From JACCYU01 sp050740315 (GTDB lineage Bacteria > Pseudomonadota > Gammaproteobacteria > JACCYU01), in NCBI GenBank assembly GCA_050740315.1, contig JBOIDC010000005.1, positions 1-64,000 of the forward strand: a stretch of DNA of 64,000 nucleotides, written 5' to 3'. Below are positions 41,801-51,660 of the stretch, piece by piece. Under the pieces are notes generated by a model. The model made no database searches. It was not told the DNA's origin and saw only the letters and a list, made by a program, of their open reading frames with translations. Positions within the stretch are counted from its first letter, which is position 1, and each line of letters opens with the position of its first letter. A program made the translations under genes and the position numbers.

Positions 41801-43084
41801 ATGAGTGCCAGACCTGAGATAAGCGGTTCGACAGTGCAGGACCACATGCGGGAGATGGGCTGCAAAGCGCGAGCCGCGGCCCGGCAGCTCGCGCGGATGG
41901 ACAGCGGCGCAAAGAATGCCGCGCTCGCCGCCATCGCGCGCGCGATCGAAGACGCTGCGACGGAGCTTACCGCCGAGAATCAGAAGGATCTCGAAGCGGG
42001 CCGCAAGCGGGGGCTGGATCAAGCCCTGCTCGACAGGCTGGCGTTGACCGAATCGCGCATCGCCGCCATGGCCCAGGGGCTTGGCCAGATCGTGGCGCTG
42101 CCCGATCCCGTCGGTGCGATCACCGATCTGTGCTATCGGCCCTCGGGTATCCAGGTGGGCCGCATGCGCGTGCCGCTGGGGGTAGTCGGCATCATCTACG
42201 AGTCGCGTCCGAACGTGACCGCCGATGCGGCCGGCCTGTGCCTCAAGTCCGGCAACGCGGCCATCCTGCGCGGCGGCTCCGAAGCATTTCATTCAAACCA
42301 GGCCATCGCGCGCTGCATTCACGCCGGTCTCGACGAAGCGGGGGCGCCGCGCGATGCCGTGCAGGTGGTGGCAACCACGGATCGCGCCGCGGTCGGCGAG
42401 CTGCTCGCCATGCGCGAGTATGTGGACGTCATTATCCCGCGCGGCGGCAAGGGGCTGATCGAGCGCGTGAGCCGCGAGTCGAAGATCCCGGTCATCAAGC
42501 ACTTAGACGGCGTCTGCCACGTGTATATCGACGACCGCGCCGATCTGCGCAAGGCCGAAGAGATCGCCTTCAACGCCAAAGCGCAGCGCTTTGGCGTCTG
42601 CAACGCGATGGAGACCTTGCTGATAGCCGAAGGCGTGGCCGGCGAGGTGCTGCCGCGACTGAAAAAACGTTTCGACACGAAGGGCGTCGAACTGCGGGGT
42701 TGCGCCCGCACCCGCGCCATCCTGCCGGACATCGCGGCGGCCACCGAAGCCGACTGGCGCACCGAATATCTGGCGCCGATCCTGGCGATCCGCGTGGTCG
42801 CGGACGTAGACGAGGCCATGGCGCATATCGCGGCTTATGGCTCGGCTCATACCGATACCATCGTCACCGAGGACTACTCGCGGGCCCGGCGTTTTCTGCG
42901 CGAGGTGGATTCGAGTTCGGTCATGGTCAACGCCTCCACCCGCTTCGCCGACGGTTTCGAATACGGGCTGGGCGCCGAGATCGGCATCAGCACTGACAAG
43001 CTTCACGCCCGCGGGCCAGTGGGGCTGGAGGGCCTGACCACGCAGAAATTCGTCGTATTCGGCGACGGTCAGATCCGGGAGTGA
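41801..43084 (+). CDS. proA: Gamma-glutamyl phosphate reductase
   Basis: ProA reduces gamma-glutamyl phosphate to glutamate semialdehyde in proline synthesis. The 427-residue aldehyde-dehydrogenase-fold enzyme has VPLGVVGIIYESRPNVTADAA, KSGNAAILRGGSEA, IPRGGKGLI, HLDGVCHVYID and the catalytic-Cys region RFGVCNAMETLL. It ends with GLEGLTTQKFVVFGDGQIR, as expected. It is the second gene in the holA-to-rlmH string. Confidence 0.97.
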   Translation: MSARPEISGSTVQDHMREMGCKARAAARQLARMDSGAKNAALAAIARAIEDAATELTAENQKDLEAGRKRGLDQALLDRLALTESRIAAMAQGLGQIVALPDPVGAITDLCYRPSGIQVGRMRVPLGVVGIIYESRPNVTADAAGLCLKSGNAAILRGGSEAFHSNQAIARCIHAGLDEAGAPRDAVQVVATTDRAAVGELLAMREYVDVIIPRGGKGLIERVSRESKIPVIKHLDGVCHVYIDDRADLRKAEEIAFNAKAQRFGVCNAMETLLIAEGVAGEVLPRLKKRFDTKGVELRGCARTRAILPDIAAATEADWRTEYLAPILAIRVVADVDEAMAHIAAYGSAHTDTIVTEDYSRARRFLREVDSSSVMVNASTRFADGFEYGLGAEIGISTDKLHARGPVGLEGLTTQKFVVFGDGQIRE

Positions 43085-43103
43085 CTGCGCTGATACCGGT
43101 TTC

Positions 43104-43763
43104 ATGATCGGTGTCCTGGGCGGCACCTTCGATCCCATCCACTTTGGGCACATCAACCCCGCGCTGGATTTGTTGCAGGCGTTGCCGTTGCGGGAAATTC
43201 GCTTCGTCCTCGCACGCAACCCCCCCCATCGCGAGCCCCCGCTCGCCAGCGCCGCGCACCGGTGGCGGATGTTAGAACTGGCGCTGCAAGGGCACCCGGG
43301 CCTGGTGGCCGATGATCGAGAACTGCGCCGTGACGGCCTATCCTACACGATCGACACCTTGCGCGAACTGCGCGCGGAACTCGGTGCCACACAGACTCTG
43401 TGCCTGATCCTCGGCGCCGACGCCTTTGCCGGTTTTACGTCGTGGCAGAGCTGGCAGGAGATCCTAAAGCTGGTTCATATCGTGGTAACGGCGCGTCCCG
43501 GCAGCGCGCTGCGGGCCGAAGGAGAGGTGGGACGGCTGCTGCAGGCGCGGCGCCTGCGCTCGCCCGAGGATCTCACGCGTCATCCCTGCGGCGGCATCCT
43601 GCCGCGTTCACTGTACCTGCGCGACATCTCGGCCACGGCCATACGCAGAGATATCGCGGCCGACAACGACGTGAGCGCCATGCTTCCCGACGCCGTGTTG
43701 CGCTATATCCAGGAACATGGCCTTTATCAAGCGACTCCCCCTAAACCCAACGTCCCAAGGTAG
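43104..43763 (+). CDS. nadD: Nicotinate-nucleotide adenylyltransferase
   Basis: NadD makes deamido-NAD from nicotinate mononucleotide and ATP. The 219-residue protein starts IGVLGGTFDPIHFGHI, whose GTFDPxHxGH is the nucleotidyltransferase signature. It has RNPPHREPPLASAAHRWRML, LGADAFAGFTSWQ and the C-terminal ISATAIRRDIA. Its stop is three bases from the ATG of rsfS. Confidence 0.96.
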   Translation: MIGVLGGTFDPIHFGHINPALDLLQALPLREIRFVLARNPPHREPPLASAAHRWRMLELALQGHPGLVADDRELRRDGLSYTIDTLRELRAELGATQTLCLILGADAFAGFTSWQSWQEILKLVHIVVTARPGSALRAEGEVGRLLQARRLRSPEDLTRHPCGGILPRSLYLRDISATAIRRDIAADNDVSAMLPDAVLRYIQEHGLYQATPPKPNVPR

Positions 43764-43766
43764 GTG

Positions 43767-44117
43767 ATGGAAATAGAAAACTTGCAGCAACTCGTGGTCG
43801 CCGCGCTCGGCGACCTTAAGGCTCAGGATATTCGGGTAATCGACGTACGCGACAAGACGCCCATTACGGATCTGATGGTGATCGCGTCGGGCACCTCGGA
43901 TCGTCACGTCAAAGCGCTGGCCGACAGCGTTATCGCCAGGGCCAAACAGGCTGGTGTGCAGCCGCTCGGGATCGAGGGCGCGCGTGAGGCCGAGTGGGTG
44001 CTGGTCGATCTGAACGACATCATCGTGCACGTGATGCTGCCGCGCGTGCGCGATTTTTATAATCTGGAACGCCTCTGGATGATGGACGAGCCCATGGAAT
44101 CCCGCGCGCGGTCCTGA
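43767..44117 (+). CDS. rsfS: Ribosomal silencing factor RsfS
   Basis: RsfS (YbeB) binds L14 and blocks joining of ribosomal subunits in starved cells. The 116-residue protein has VIDVRDKTPITDLMVIASGTSDRHV, GIEGAREAEWVLVDLNDIIVHVM and FYNLERLW, all family hallmarks. The ATG at 43767 with AAGG six bases upstream is better than the GTG one codon earlier. It sits between nadD and rlmH as usual. Confidence 0.95.
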   Translation: MEIENLQQLVVAALGDLKAQDIRVIDVRDKTPITDLMVIASGTSDRHVKALADSVIARAKQAGVQPLGIEGAREAEWVLVDLNDIIVHVMLPRVRDFYNLERLWMMDEPMESRARS

Positions 44118-44157
44118 CGCCGCGCGCCCGGTAAACATCCGCAGGTCATCCGCGCGC

Positions 44158-44625
44158 ATGCGCCTTCGCTTGCTGGCCGTGGGCACGCGCGTGCCGGACT
44201 GGGTCAGCGCCGGATTTCAGGACTACGCGCGGCGCCTGCCGCCGCAATGGGGTTTTTCGCTCAAGGAAATTCCGGCTTCCAAACGCCGGCCGCCGGACCC
44301 GGCTCGATGCAAGGCCGACGAGGGCGCGCGGCTGCTGGCCGCATTGACCACACCTGCTCGCGTGATCGCGCTCGATGAAAGGGGGCGCGCCTGGCGTACC
44401 GAGGACCTGGCTTTGCGACTCGAGGCCTGGCTGCAATCCGGCCAGGACGTGGCTTTCATGATCGGCGGGCCGGACGGGCTCGCGCCCGTCTGTCTCGAAC
44501 GCGCCGATGAGCGCTGGTCGTTATCGGCCTTGACCCTTCCGCATGCGCTGGTGCGGGTCATCGTGGCCGAGCAGCTCTATCGGGCCTCGACGATGTTGCG
44601 CAATCATCCCTACCATCGCCGTTAG
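44158..44625 (+). CDS. rlmH: 23S rRNA pseudouridine-1915 N3-methyltransferase
   Basis: RlmH is a SPOUT methyltransferase acting on the assembled 70S ribosome. The 155-residue protein has the expected length, with RLLAVGTRVPDWVSAGFQDY at the start, VIALDERGRAW, FMIGGPDGLAP for the SAM-binding knot, and LTLPHALVRVIVAEQLYRA with HPYHR at the end. It follows rsfS by 40 bases. Confidence 0.96.
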   Translation: MRLRLLAVGTRVPDWVSAGFQDYARRLPPQWGFSLKEIPASKRRPPDPARCKADEGARLLAALTTPARVIALDERGRAWRTEDLALRLEAWLQSGQDVAFMIGGPDGLAPVCLERADERWSLSALTLPHALVRVIVAEQLYRASTMLRNHPYHRR

Positions 44626-44641
44626 CCGCCGCGTTTCCCTC

Positions 44642-45220
44642 ATGCGTCGACCGCAGCTGATCCTCGCTTCCGCTTCGCCCCGGCGCGCCCGGTTGTTGCG
44701 GCAGATCGGCATCGAATTCGACGTCTTGCCGGTAGACATTGACGAGACCCGGCGCGCGGGTGAACCTGTGCGAGACTACGTGCTGCGTCTGGCGCTCGAC
44801 AAGGCTCAGGCGGCGGTGTGCGCAGCGAGGTCCGGTCTGCCCGTGCTGGGCGCGGATACGGCGATCTGTCTCGATGGGGCGATGCTGGGCAAGCCCGCGG
44901 ATAAACGCGAGGCGCTGGCGATGCTGGCGGCGCTGTCGGGGCGCGATCATCTTGTGTATACCGGTGTCGCGATGAGCGCCGCCGGGCGGCATGCGCAGCG
45001 GCTTTCCTGTACGCGGGTTCGTTTTCGCGAAATCAGCGCCGCCGAACGCGAGGCCTACTGGATGACCGGTGAACCCAGGGGCAAGGCGGGCGCCTACGCG
45101 ATCCAGGGCCAAGCCGCGGTTTTTGTCACGGCGCTGCACGGCAGTTATTCGGGGGTGATGGGTTTGCCGCTCGCCGAAACCGGCGAATTGATGCGGGCCT
45201 TCGGCATCGGAATTTTCTAA
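44642..45220 (+). CDS. Maf-family nucleoside triphosphate pyrophosphatase (YhdE-type)
   Basis: The 192-residue protein hydrolyses non-canonical or excess nucleoside triphosphates (dTTP/UTP in the YhdE group). Motifs: LILASASPRRARLLRQIG at the start, VLGADTAICLDG, LGKPADKREA, VYTGVAM, and GAYAIQGQAAVFV near residue 150. Adjacency to rng matches the yhdE-rng pair of E. coli. Start is the ATG of MRRPQL; the frame open upstream overlaps rlmH. Confidence 0.92.
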   Translation: MRRPQLILASASPRRARLLRQIGIEFDVLPVDIDETRRAGEPVRDYVLRLALDKAQAAVCAARSGLPVLGADTAICLDGAMLGKPADKREALAMLAALSGRDHLVYTGVAMSAAGRHAQRLSCTRVRFREISAAEREAYWMTGEPRGKAGAYAIQGQAAVFVTALHGSYSGVMGLPLAETGELMRAFGIGIF

Positions 45221-45271
45221 ACCTGGCGTTAAACAGCGTCGGATTGGCAGCAGGACTGAACGGACTGAACA

Positions 45272-46747
45272 ATGAGCGAAGAGATTCTGATCAACGTCAC
45301 GCCCCAGGAGACGCGCATCGCGATCGTCGAGAACGGCGTGTTGCAGGAGATCTGGATCGAGCGCAGCCGCAAGCGCGGTCTGGTCGGCAACATCTACAAA
45401 GGCAAGGTCAGCCGCGTGATGCCGGGCATGGACGCGGCGTTCGTGGACATCGGGCTGGAGAAAGCGGCGTTTCTGCACGCCTCGGATGTGGGCGTGGTGG
45501 TGGAGGAGCTGGCAGAAGGCGGCGTGACCACGCACCGCGAACCCATCGGCCGGTTGCTGCACGAGGGTCAGCAGTTGCTGGTACAGGTGGTCAAGGACCA
45601 GCTGGGCACCAAGGGCGCGCGGTTGACCACGCATCTGACCATCCCGTCGCGTTATCTGGTGTCGTCGCCCAGCGGCGTCATGATCGGTATCTCGTCCAAG
45701 ATTGAGGACGACGCGGAGCGCCTGCGCCTCAAGAGCATCGTGGAGCGGCTGGTCGCTGAAGCCGGCCGTCCGTGCGGATATATCGTGCGCACCGCGGCGG
45801 ACGGCGCGACCGAGGACGCCCTGGCGCGGGATATGCATTTCCTCGAAAAGCTATGGACGACCATCAGCGAACACGCAGAGCGCGCCGCGCCCGGGTCGGC
45901 GGTGTACGCCGAGCTGCCGCTGGCGCTGCGCACTCTGCGGGATATGGCCGGCTATGACGTCGAAAAGGTGCGCATCGATTCGCGCGAGACGTTCCAGAAG
46001 GTCAATGAGTTCATCGAGTCGCTGATGCCGGAAATGGCCGGCAGGGTTGAGCACTATCCGGGCGAACGCCCGATTTTCGACCTGTATGGGATCGAAGACG
46101 AGATACAGAAGGCGCTGGAGCGCAAGGTGCAACTGAAATCCGGCGGTTATCTGATCATCGATCAGACCGAGGCCATGACCACCATCGACGTGAACACCGG
46201 CGGATTTACCGGTCACCGCAACCTCGAAGAGACTATCTTCAAGACCAATCTCGAGGCCACGCAGGCCATCGCGCGGCAACTGCGTCTGCGTAATCTGGGG
46301 GGCATCATCATTATCGATTTCATCGATATGACGCAGGAAGACCATCGGCGGCAGGTGATGCGCGCGCTGGAGAAAAGCCTGGAAAAGGATCACGCCAAAA
46401 GTCACGTGAGCGAGGTGTCGCCGCTGGGGCTCGTGGCCATGACGCGCAAGCGCACCCGCGAAAGCCTGGAGCACGTGTTGTGCGAGCCCTGCGGGACTTG
46501 CGGCGGGCGCGGCACCTTGAAGACGGCGGAAACGGTGTGCTACGAGCTGTTTCGCGAGATCCTGCGCGATGCGCGCCAGTTCGAGGCCAACGAGCTGCTG
46601 GTGCTGGCGGCGCAGGAGGTGGTGGACATGCTGCTGGACGAGGAGTCCACCAGCCTGGCGGAGCTGGAGGAATTTATCGGCAAGCCGATCAAATTTCAGG
46701 TCGAACAGCTTTATACTCAAGAGCAGTTCGATGTCGTTCCCATGTAG
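45272..46747 (+). CDS. rng: Ribonuclease G
   Basis: RNase G (CafA) matures the 5' end of 16S rRNA and degrades some mRNAs. The 491-residue protein has an S1-type RNA-binding domain at about 35-120 (GNIYKGKVSRVMPGMDAAFV), then the RNase E/G catalytic core with the metal-binding Asp motifs TTIDVNTGGFTG and IIIDFIDM. The zinc-link CEPCGTCGGRG is near residue 406. Length fits RNase G, lacking the long scaffold tail of RNase E. It is followed by yhdP, as in E. coli. Confidence 0.96.
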   Translation: MSEEILINVTPQETRIAIVENGVLQEIWIERSRKRGLVGNIYKGKVSRVMPGMDAAFVDIGLEKAAFLHASDVGVVVEELAEGGVTTHREPIGRLLHEGQQLLVQVVKDQLGTKGARLTTHLTIPSRYLVSSPSGVMIGISSKIEDDAERLRLKSIVERLVAEAGRPCGYIVRTAADGATEDALARDMHFLEKLWTTISEHAERAAPGSAVYAELPLALRTLRDMAGYDVEKVRIDSRETFQKVNEFIESLMPEMAGRVEHYPGERPIFDLYGIEDEIQKALERKVQLKSGGYLIIDQTEAMTTIDVNTGGFTGHRNLEETIFKTNLEATQAIARQLRLRNLGGIIIIDFIDMTQEDHRRQVMRALEKSLEKDHAKSHVSEVSPLGLVAMTRKRTRESLEHVLCEPCGTCGGRGTLKTAETVCYELFREILRDARQFEANELLVLAAQEVVDMLLDEESTSLAELEEFIGKPIKFQVEQLYTQEQFDVVPM

Positions 46748-46748
46748 C

Positions 46749-46768
46749 CGGGCGCGCCACGCCCGTTT
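46749..46768 (+). terminator. Weak hairpin after rng
   Basis: CGGGCG and CGCCCG pair across five bases and are followed by only TTT. It could be a weak terminator in the 149-base gap before yhdP. Confidence 0.25.
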
Positions 46769-46896
46769 ACGGGGCGTCAAAACCCCGCTCGAAACGCTCA
46801 TCAACCGGTGTATGCCCGTGTTTCGATAACTTTGCCAGCAGGCCGCTGAGGTTCCGCACGGATCGCGATGATGTCACTTTATTTCCTTTCCCTGTC

Positions 46897-49800
46897 ATGA
46901 ACGCCGTGCTGCAGCGCTGCTTCACGCTGTTGTTATTGCTGGTCACCCTGTCGATGGTCGCGTTCGCGGGAATCCGCCTGGCCACACCGTGGCTTGCCGG
47001 ACAACGCGAAGCCATCGAAGCGTTGGCCAGCGCGTCGCTGGGCCGGCCGGTGACGATAGGCGCGATCGCCGCCGAGTGGCGCGGACTGGCGCCGGACCTG
47101 CGGCTGCGGCATGTCAAGGTCAAAGATCGCAGCGGAAACATCTTGCTGAGTTTCGACGAAGCCCGCCTTACGCCCGATCTGATCAACAGCGTGCTCCGCG
47201 GTCGCGCGCAATTGAGTCGGCTGTACGTGGCGGGCGCGGATGTTCAACTCGTACGCCGCGCCGACGGGCGCGTTATCGTGCGCGGCATCAACCGGCGGCA
47301 AGCCAGCGACTTCGACCCGGCCGATCTCGTCGTATCGCTTTGGGACAGCCGGATTCGCTGGGAGGATCGCCGCCTGGACGTCGATTATCGGCTGGAACGT
47401 GTCGATGCCACGCTCGATGCCCGCGGCGGGCAGACCCGTGTGCGCGCAAGGGCGGCGCTGGCCGGCGACAGCGACGGTCACATCATGCTGGCCGCGAATT
47501 TGCGCGGCATGCTGGCGCGGCGCGAGGAGTTGCGCGGTAATTTCTATACCAGGGCGCGAGATCTGCCCTTGGCCAGGTTGCCTGCGTGGTCGCACGCGAA
47601 TGTGCAGCGCGGTGCGGCCAGCCTGGAGGTCTGGGGTGATCTGGCGGATGGTACAGTCACGCGCGTTATCGGGCATGGCGATATCAATGACGCCGTGGTT
47701 GCCGGTGGACATCGTCTGGCGCGCGTGGCGGCGAAGTTTGCATGGCAGGCGCGGATGCGCGGCTGGCGCCTGCAGCTGGCGGACCTTGAGGTCATGGATG
47801 CCGGTCGCGGCTGGCGCATGGCCTCAGCGGCGCTCGATCATCGAATCGCGCAGGACGGGCAGGCGAATTACCAAGGATGGCTGAGCCACGCACGAGTCGA
47901 GCACCTGCTGGCCTTGCTGCCGCACACGGATCCAGGCGCGCTCGCGCAAAAGCTTGTTGCCCGCGCGCCCGTCGGCGGGTTATCGAAAACCCGCTTCGAG
48001 CTACGGCTCAAAGACGGCGAGATCGATAACTACCACGTTCGTGGCCGGTTTCACGACTTGAGTCTGGCCGCCGATCCCGATACCCTCGGTTTCGCGGGCG
48101 CGGATGGATGTTTCGCGCTCAGCCGCAATGAAGGGGCGCTGGCATTGCGCACCCGTCGCCTCGAAGTCAGGTATCCGCGACTGTTCGCCGATACCCTGAG
48201 ATTCGATGATCTGCGCGGCGACCTGCGCTGGCAGCGGGAAAGCGGCCGCATGGTTATCCGGTCGCCGGGTCTTGCCATCAGCAACGAAGACTTTGCCGCC
48301 CGCGGGCCATTCGAACTGCGTGTCGACATGGACGGACCGTATCTCGATATGCGAATCGCGCTCAGTCGCGGCAATGTGGCGAAGGCCGCGGATTACCTGC
48401 CTGTAAAAATCCTCTCGCCCCGCGCCATTGAGTGGCTGCGACAGGCGCTGGTCGCGGGAAAGCTTATCGGCGGCGACGTGCGGTTCAAGGGTCGGATCGC
48501 CGGTTTCCCGTTCCGCGATGGCGGCGGCGACTTCGAGGCGCGCCTTGATCTCGAGCAGGGCATCCTCGATTACCGCCCGGGCTGGCCGAAAGTGGAAGCG
48601 GCGCAGGCACAAGTCGTGTTCCGTGGCCCGTCGCTGTCCGTCACCAGTACCCGTGCGCGCGTACTGGATAGTCAAATCGAGTCGGCGGCGATTCGTATCC
48701 CCGATCTGCGGGAAGGCGACCTGCACGTCAAGCTTGAGGGGCGGGGTCCGGTGAATGACATCGCGCGGTATTTGCAGCGATCGATCCTGGTCGAGTCCAA
48801 GGTTTTCGAGCGGCTGACGGTCGCCGGCGACAGCCGGCTCGCGCTCGATCTGCGGTTGCCGCTTGCCGATCTCAAAGAAACAGACCCCGAGAAAACAGAC
48901 GAGCAGCCGCAGGTGTCGGGGCGCGTGCGGCTCGACGGCGCGACGCTGCGCATAACGCCGCCGGACATCGAGTTTACCGATATCGAGGGCGAGCTGGCGT
49001 TCGGAACCGAGGGATTCCGGGGCGAAGCCCTGACCGGGCGCTTTGAGGGCAGGAAGGTCAGCGCCGATGTAGCGCCGGCTGGCGACCGCCGCACGGACGT
49101 ACTGGTGCGCGGCGGTCTGCCGGCGAGCTTGCTGCTGGACAGATTCGAACATCCCGCCCTCGAGCAGGTCCAGGGCCAGTCGGACTGGCGCGCGCGGCTA
49201 CGGCTGCCCGCGTTCAAAAAAGCCGAACCTCAGCACCAGCCGCGGCCGATAGGGTTCAGCCTCGCATCCAGTCTGCAGGGCACCGCAGTCAGGCTCCCGC
49301 AGCCGTTGACAAAACCCGCGGCCGCGCGCCGGCCTTTCCGCCTGGTCACCGCGTTCGGCGACGCCCGTCAGCATCCCATCCGCGTGCAGTACGGGCGAGA
49401 CCTCTCCGCCGTATTCGCCCTGAGCAGGGATCCCGACGGCCTGCGGCTGGCGCGCGGCGAGCTTCGCGTCGCCCGTGGCAGGGCCACATTGCCGCGCGCG
49501 GGCGTCAAGGTGAAGGCCGCGCTGGCTGAATTTTCCGTGTCGGATTGGGCGCCGTGGGTGGACGCGAGCGGCCACTCGCCGCCGGCGGGCGGTTCTATCC
49601 TGCGCGAACTGGACGTGACGGCCGGTCATTTGCAGTGGTCGGGAAGACGCTTCGACAATGTTCGGCTTGCCGCGGTGAAAAAAAACGCGCGTTGGGCGGC
49701 CACTGTCGAGTCCGCGCAGGTTGCCGGCCGGATCAGCGTCCCGGTCGACATGACCTCAGGGGCGCTTCTGGTGGCTAATCTGCGGCACCTCTATCTGGAG

Positions 49801-50700
49801 ACAGTCAATGGCGCGACCTCGGTGATGGATCCGCGCAAGCTGCCGCCGTTGCGGGTGACCAGCCAGGCGTTGCGCATCGACGGCTTCGAGTTCAACGGCC
49901 TGCATCTGGAGACGGCGCGCCTGAAAGATGGCATGCTGGTGCGCAAGCTGGAACTTTCGGCGCCAGACTTCAAGGGGCAGGCGCGGGGCCGCTGGCGCTT
50001 CGGCGAGGCGGGTCATCTTTCCAGTTTCGATTTCGCGCTGGATAGCGGGAACCTCGGCGAAATACTCCGGCGCTGGGATTTACAGCACAGCGTGCGCGAT
50101 GGCGTGGCCCGGGTCGAGGCACACCTCGCCTGGCCGGACGCGCCCAGTCGCATCGATCTGGCGGGACTTGAGGGGCGCGCTCGGCTGCGGGTCCAGGACG
50201 GCAGGCTGCGTGATGTCAACCCGGGTGCGGGCCGTCTGCTGGGCCTGTTCAATCTGGGCGCCATATCGCGGCGGCTGTCGCTGGATTTCAGCGATCTGTT
50301 CAGAACCGGCCTCAGCTTCGATACCATGACAGGCGACCTGAGGTTTCACGACACCAACATGTATACGGACAATCTGGTGATCGATGGTCCCGCCGCGCAG
50401 ATCAAGATCACCGGACGCACCGGACTGGTCGCGCGCGATTACGATCAGCGGGTTGTGGTGGTGCCTGAAATCATGTCGGGCCTGCCGCTCGCCGGCGCGT
50501 TACTGGGTGGCCCGGCCGTGGGTGCGGGGCTGTTCATGGCGGAAAAGGTATTCGACGAACTGGAAGATCCAGGCATCGATGAGGCAGAAGGTATCCTTTA
50601 CACGGTTACCGGTCCGTGGGAAACCCCGCGGATCGACCCGGCCGAACCGCGCGCGCAGACGGCGCCACCAGCGAAAAAATTCCCGTATACCATACGATAG
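46897..50700 (+). CDS. yhdP: YhdP family AsmA/TamB-like envelope protein
   Basis: YhdP is a large inner-membrane-anchored, beta-rich bridge implicated in phospholipid transport to the outer membrane. The 1267-residue protein has one N-terminal membrane segment (residues about 10-30), then a very long beta-strand-rich periplasmic region. It includes the DUF3971-type middle, and a C-terminal AsmA-like part with VNPGAGRLLGLFNLGAISRRL, DLRFHDTNMYTDNL and GAGLFMAEKVF. Start is the ATG of MNAVLQRCF; the open frame before it overlaps rng. It lies between rng and the nitrilase-tldD-pmbA group, a conserved order. Confidence 0.94.
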   Translation: MNAVLQRCFTLLLLLVTLSMVAFAGIRLATPWLAGQREAIEALASASLGRPVTIGAIAAEWRGLAPDLRLRHVKVKDRSGNILLSFDEARLTPDLINSVLRGRAQLSRLYVAGADVQLVRRADGRVIVRGINRRQASDFDPADLVVSLWDSRIRWEDRRLDVDYRLERVDATLDARGGQTRVRARAALAGDSDGHIMLAANLRGMLARREELRGNFYTRARDLPLARLPAWSHANVQRGAASLEVWGDLADGTVTRVIGHGDINDAVVAGGHRLARVAAKFAWQARMRGWRLQLADLEVMDAGRGWRMASAALDHRIAQDGQANYQGWLSHARVEHLLALLPHTDPGALAQKLVARAPVGGLSKTRFELRLKDGEIDNYHVRGRFHDLSLAADPDTLGFAGADGCFALSRNEGALALRTRRLEVRYPRLFADTLRFDDLRGDLRWQRESGRMVIRSPGLAISNEDFAARGPFELRVDMDGPYLDMRIALSRGNVAKAADYLPVKILSPRAIEWLRQALVAGKLIGGDVRFKGRIAGFPFRDGGGDFEARLDLEQGILDYRPGWPKVEAAQAQVVFRGPSLSVTSTRARVLDSQIESAAIRIPDLREGDLHVKLEGRGPVNDIARYLQRSILVESKVFERLTVAGDSRLALDLRLPLADLKETDPEKTDEQPQVSGRVRLDGATLRITPPDIEFTDIEGELAFGTEGFRGEALTGRFEGRKVSADVAPAGDRRTDVLVRGGLPASLLLDRFEHPALEQVQGQSDWRARLRLPAFKKAEPQHQPRPIGFSLASSLQGTAVRLPQPLTKPAAARRPFRLVTAFGDARQHPIRVQYGRDLSAVFALSRDPDGLRLARGELRVARGRATLPRAGVKVKAALAEFSVSDWAPWVDASGHSPPAGGSILRELDVTAGHLQWSGRRFDNVRLAAVKKNARWAATVESAQVAGRISVPVDMTSGALLVANLRHLYLETVNGATSVMDPRKLPPLRVTSQALRIDGFEFNGLHLETARLKDGMLVRKLELSAPDFKGQARGRWRFGEAGHLSSFDFALDSGNLGEILRRWDLQHSVRDGVARVEAHLAWPDAPSRIDLAGLEGRARLRVQDGRLRDVNPGAGRLLGLFNLGAISRRLSLDFSDLFRTGLSFDTMTGDLRFHDTNMYTDNLVIDGPAAQIKITGRTGLVARDYDQRVVVVPEIMSGLPLAGALLGGPAVGAGLFMAEKVFDELEDPGIDEAEGILYTVTGPWETPRIDPAEPRAQTAPPAKKFPYTIR

Positions 50701-50823
50701 CTCATAATATGGTGCTGATTTGTTCAAACCGGTCGGGTGGCGTGTGCGCAGGCGTGGCGCGAACATTGTGAGACGCGCCCGACGCTCACGCGGTACGCGT
50801 CGTTGAGGGTGCGAGACTAAGTA

Positions 50824-51660
50824 ATGCGCAAAATGGCGGCAATCCAGATGGCGTCCGGCCCCAACGTGGAGGCCAATCTGCTGGAGGCGGAACGGCTCAT
50901 CGCCAGGGCGGCGGAGGCGGGTGCGGAACTGATTGTGCTGCCGGAGAACTTCGCCATCATGGGCATGTCCGAAGCAGACAAGGTTGCCATTCGCGAGCGC
51001 CCCGGCAAGGGTCGTATCCAGAATTATCTGTCCGACCAGGCGCGCCGGCACGGCGCGTGGATTGTCGGCGGCACCGTCCCGCTCGAATGCGACGACCCCG
51101 ACAAGATTTTCGCCGCCTGTCTGTTGTTCGACCCGCGCGGTCAGCAGGTGGCCCGTTACGACAAGATACATCTGTTCGACGTGCATATCGTCGACAGCGG
51201 CGAGCGTTACGTCGAATCCGAAACCATCGCCAGCGGCAATGACGTGGTGGTGGCGGACACACCATTTGGCCGGCTGGGGCTGGCGGTCTGCTACGACCTG
51301 AGGTTCCCGGAGCTGTTTCGCGCCATGCTGGATCGCGGCGCGGAGATCGTGGCGTTGCCCGCGGCGTTTACGGCCATGACCGGCAAGGCGCACTGGGAAT
51401 GCCTGGTGCGGGCGCGCGCCATCGAGAACATGATCTACGTGCTGGCGGCCGCGCAGGGCGGTTATCATGTCAACGGCCGCGAAACCTTCGGCGACAGCAT
51501 GGTGGTGGATCCCTGGGGCGCGGTGCTGGACCGCCTGCGGCATGGGTCGGGAATCGTCGTGGCGGGTGTGGACAGAAGCCGGCTGGAATCCACGCGGCGC
51601 AATTTTCCAGCCATCGCCCACCGCAAGTTGAATCACTTGAATCAGGTCAGGAGCTTATGA
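50824..51660 (+). CDS. Carbon-nitrogen hydrolase (Nit1/deaminated-glutathione amidase-like)
   Basis: The 278-residue nitrilase-superfamily enzyme shows the Glu-Lys-Cys triad: Glu in VLPENFAIMG, Lys in RYDKIHLFDV and Cys in LAVCYDLRFPELFR. GKAHWECLVRARAIEN and FGDSMVVDPWG complete the family pattern. The sequence resembles the Nit1 group that repairs deaminated glutathione, although the substrate is by analogy. Its stop overlaps the tldD start (ATGA), and it is commonly found between yhdP and tldD. Confidence 0.92.
   Translation: MRKMAAIQMASGPNVEANLLEAERLIARAAEAGAELIVLPENFAIMGMSEADKVAIRERPGKGRIQNYLSDQARRHGAWIVGGTVPLECDDPDKIFAACLLFDPRGQQVARYDKIHLFDVHIVDSGERYVESETIASGNDVVVADTPFGRLGLAVCYDLRFPELFRAMLDRGAEIVALPAAFTAMTGKAHWECLVRARAIENMIYVLAAAQGGYHVNGRETFGDSMVVDPWGAVLDRLRHGSGIVVAGVDRSRLESTRRNFPAIAHRKLNHLNQVRSL

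Noticed and set aside
44558..45838. 426-codon open frame on the minus strand
   Set aside because: Spans antisense of rlmH, maf and rng, all of which are certain; no motifs.
46480..46896. N-terminal extension of yhdP into rng
   Set aside because: The extension reads as out-of-frame rng sequence; the YhdP family start with one membrane anchor is at 46897.
48001..49152. 383-codon open frame on the minus strand
   Set aside because: Antisense to yhdP; His/Arg/Gln-rich with no domain pattern.
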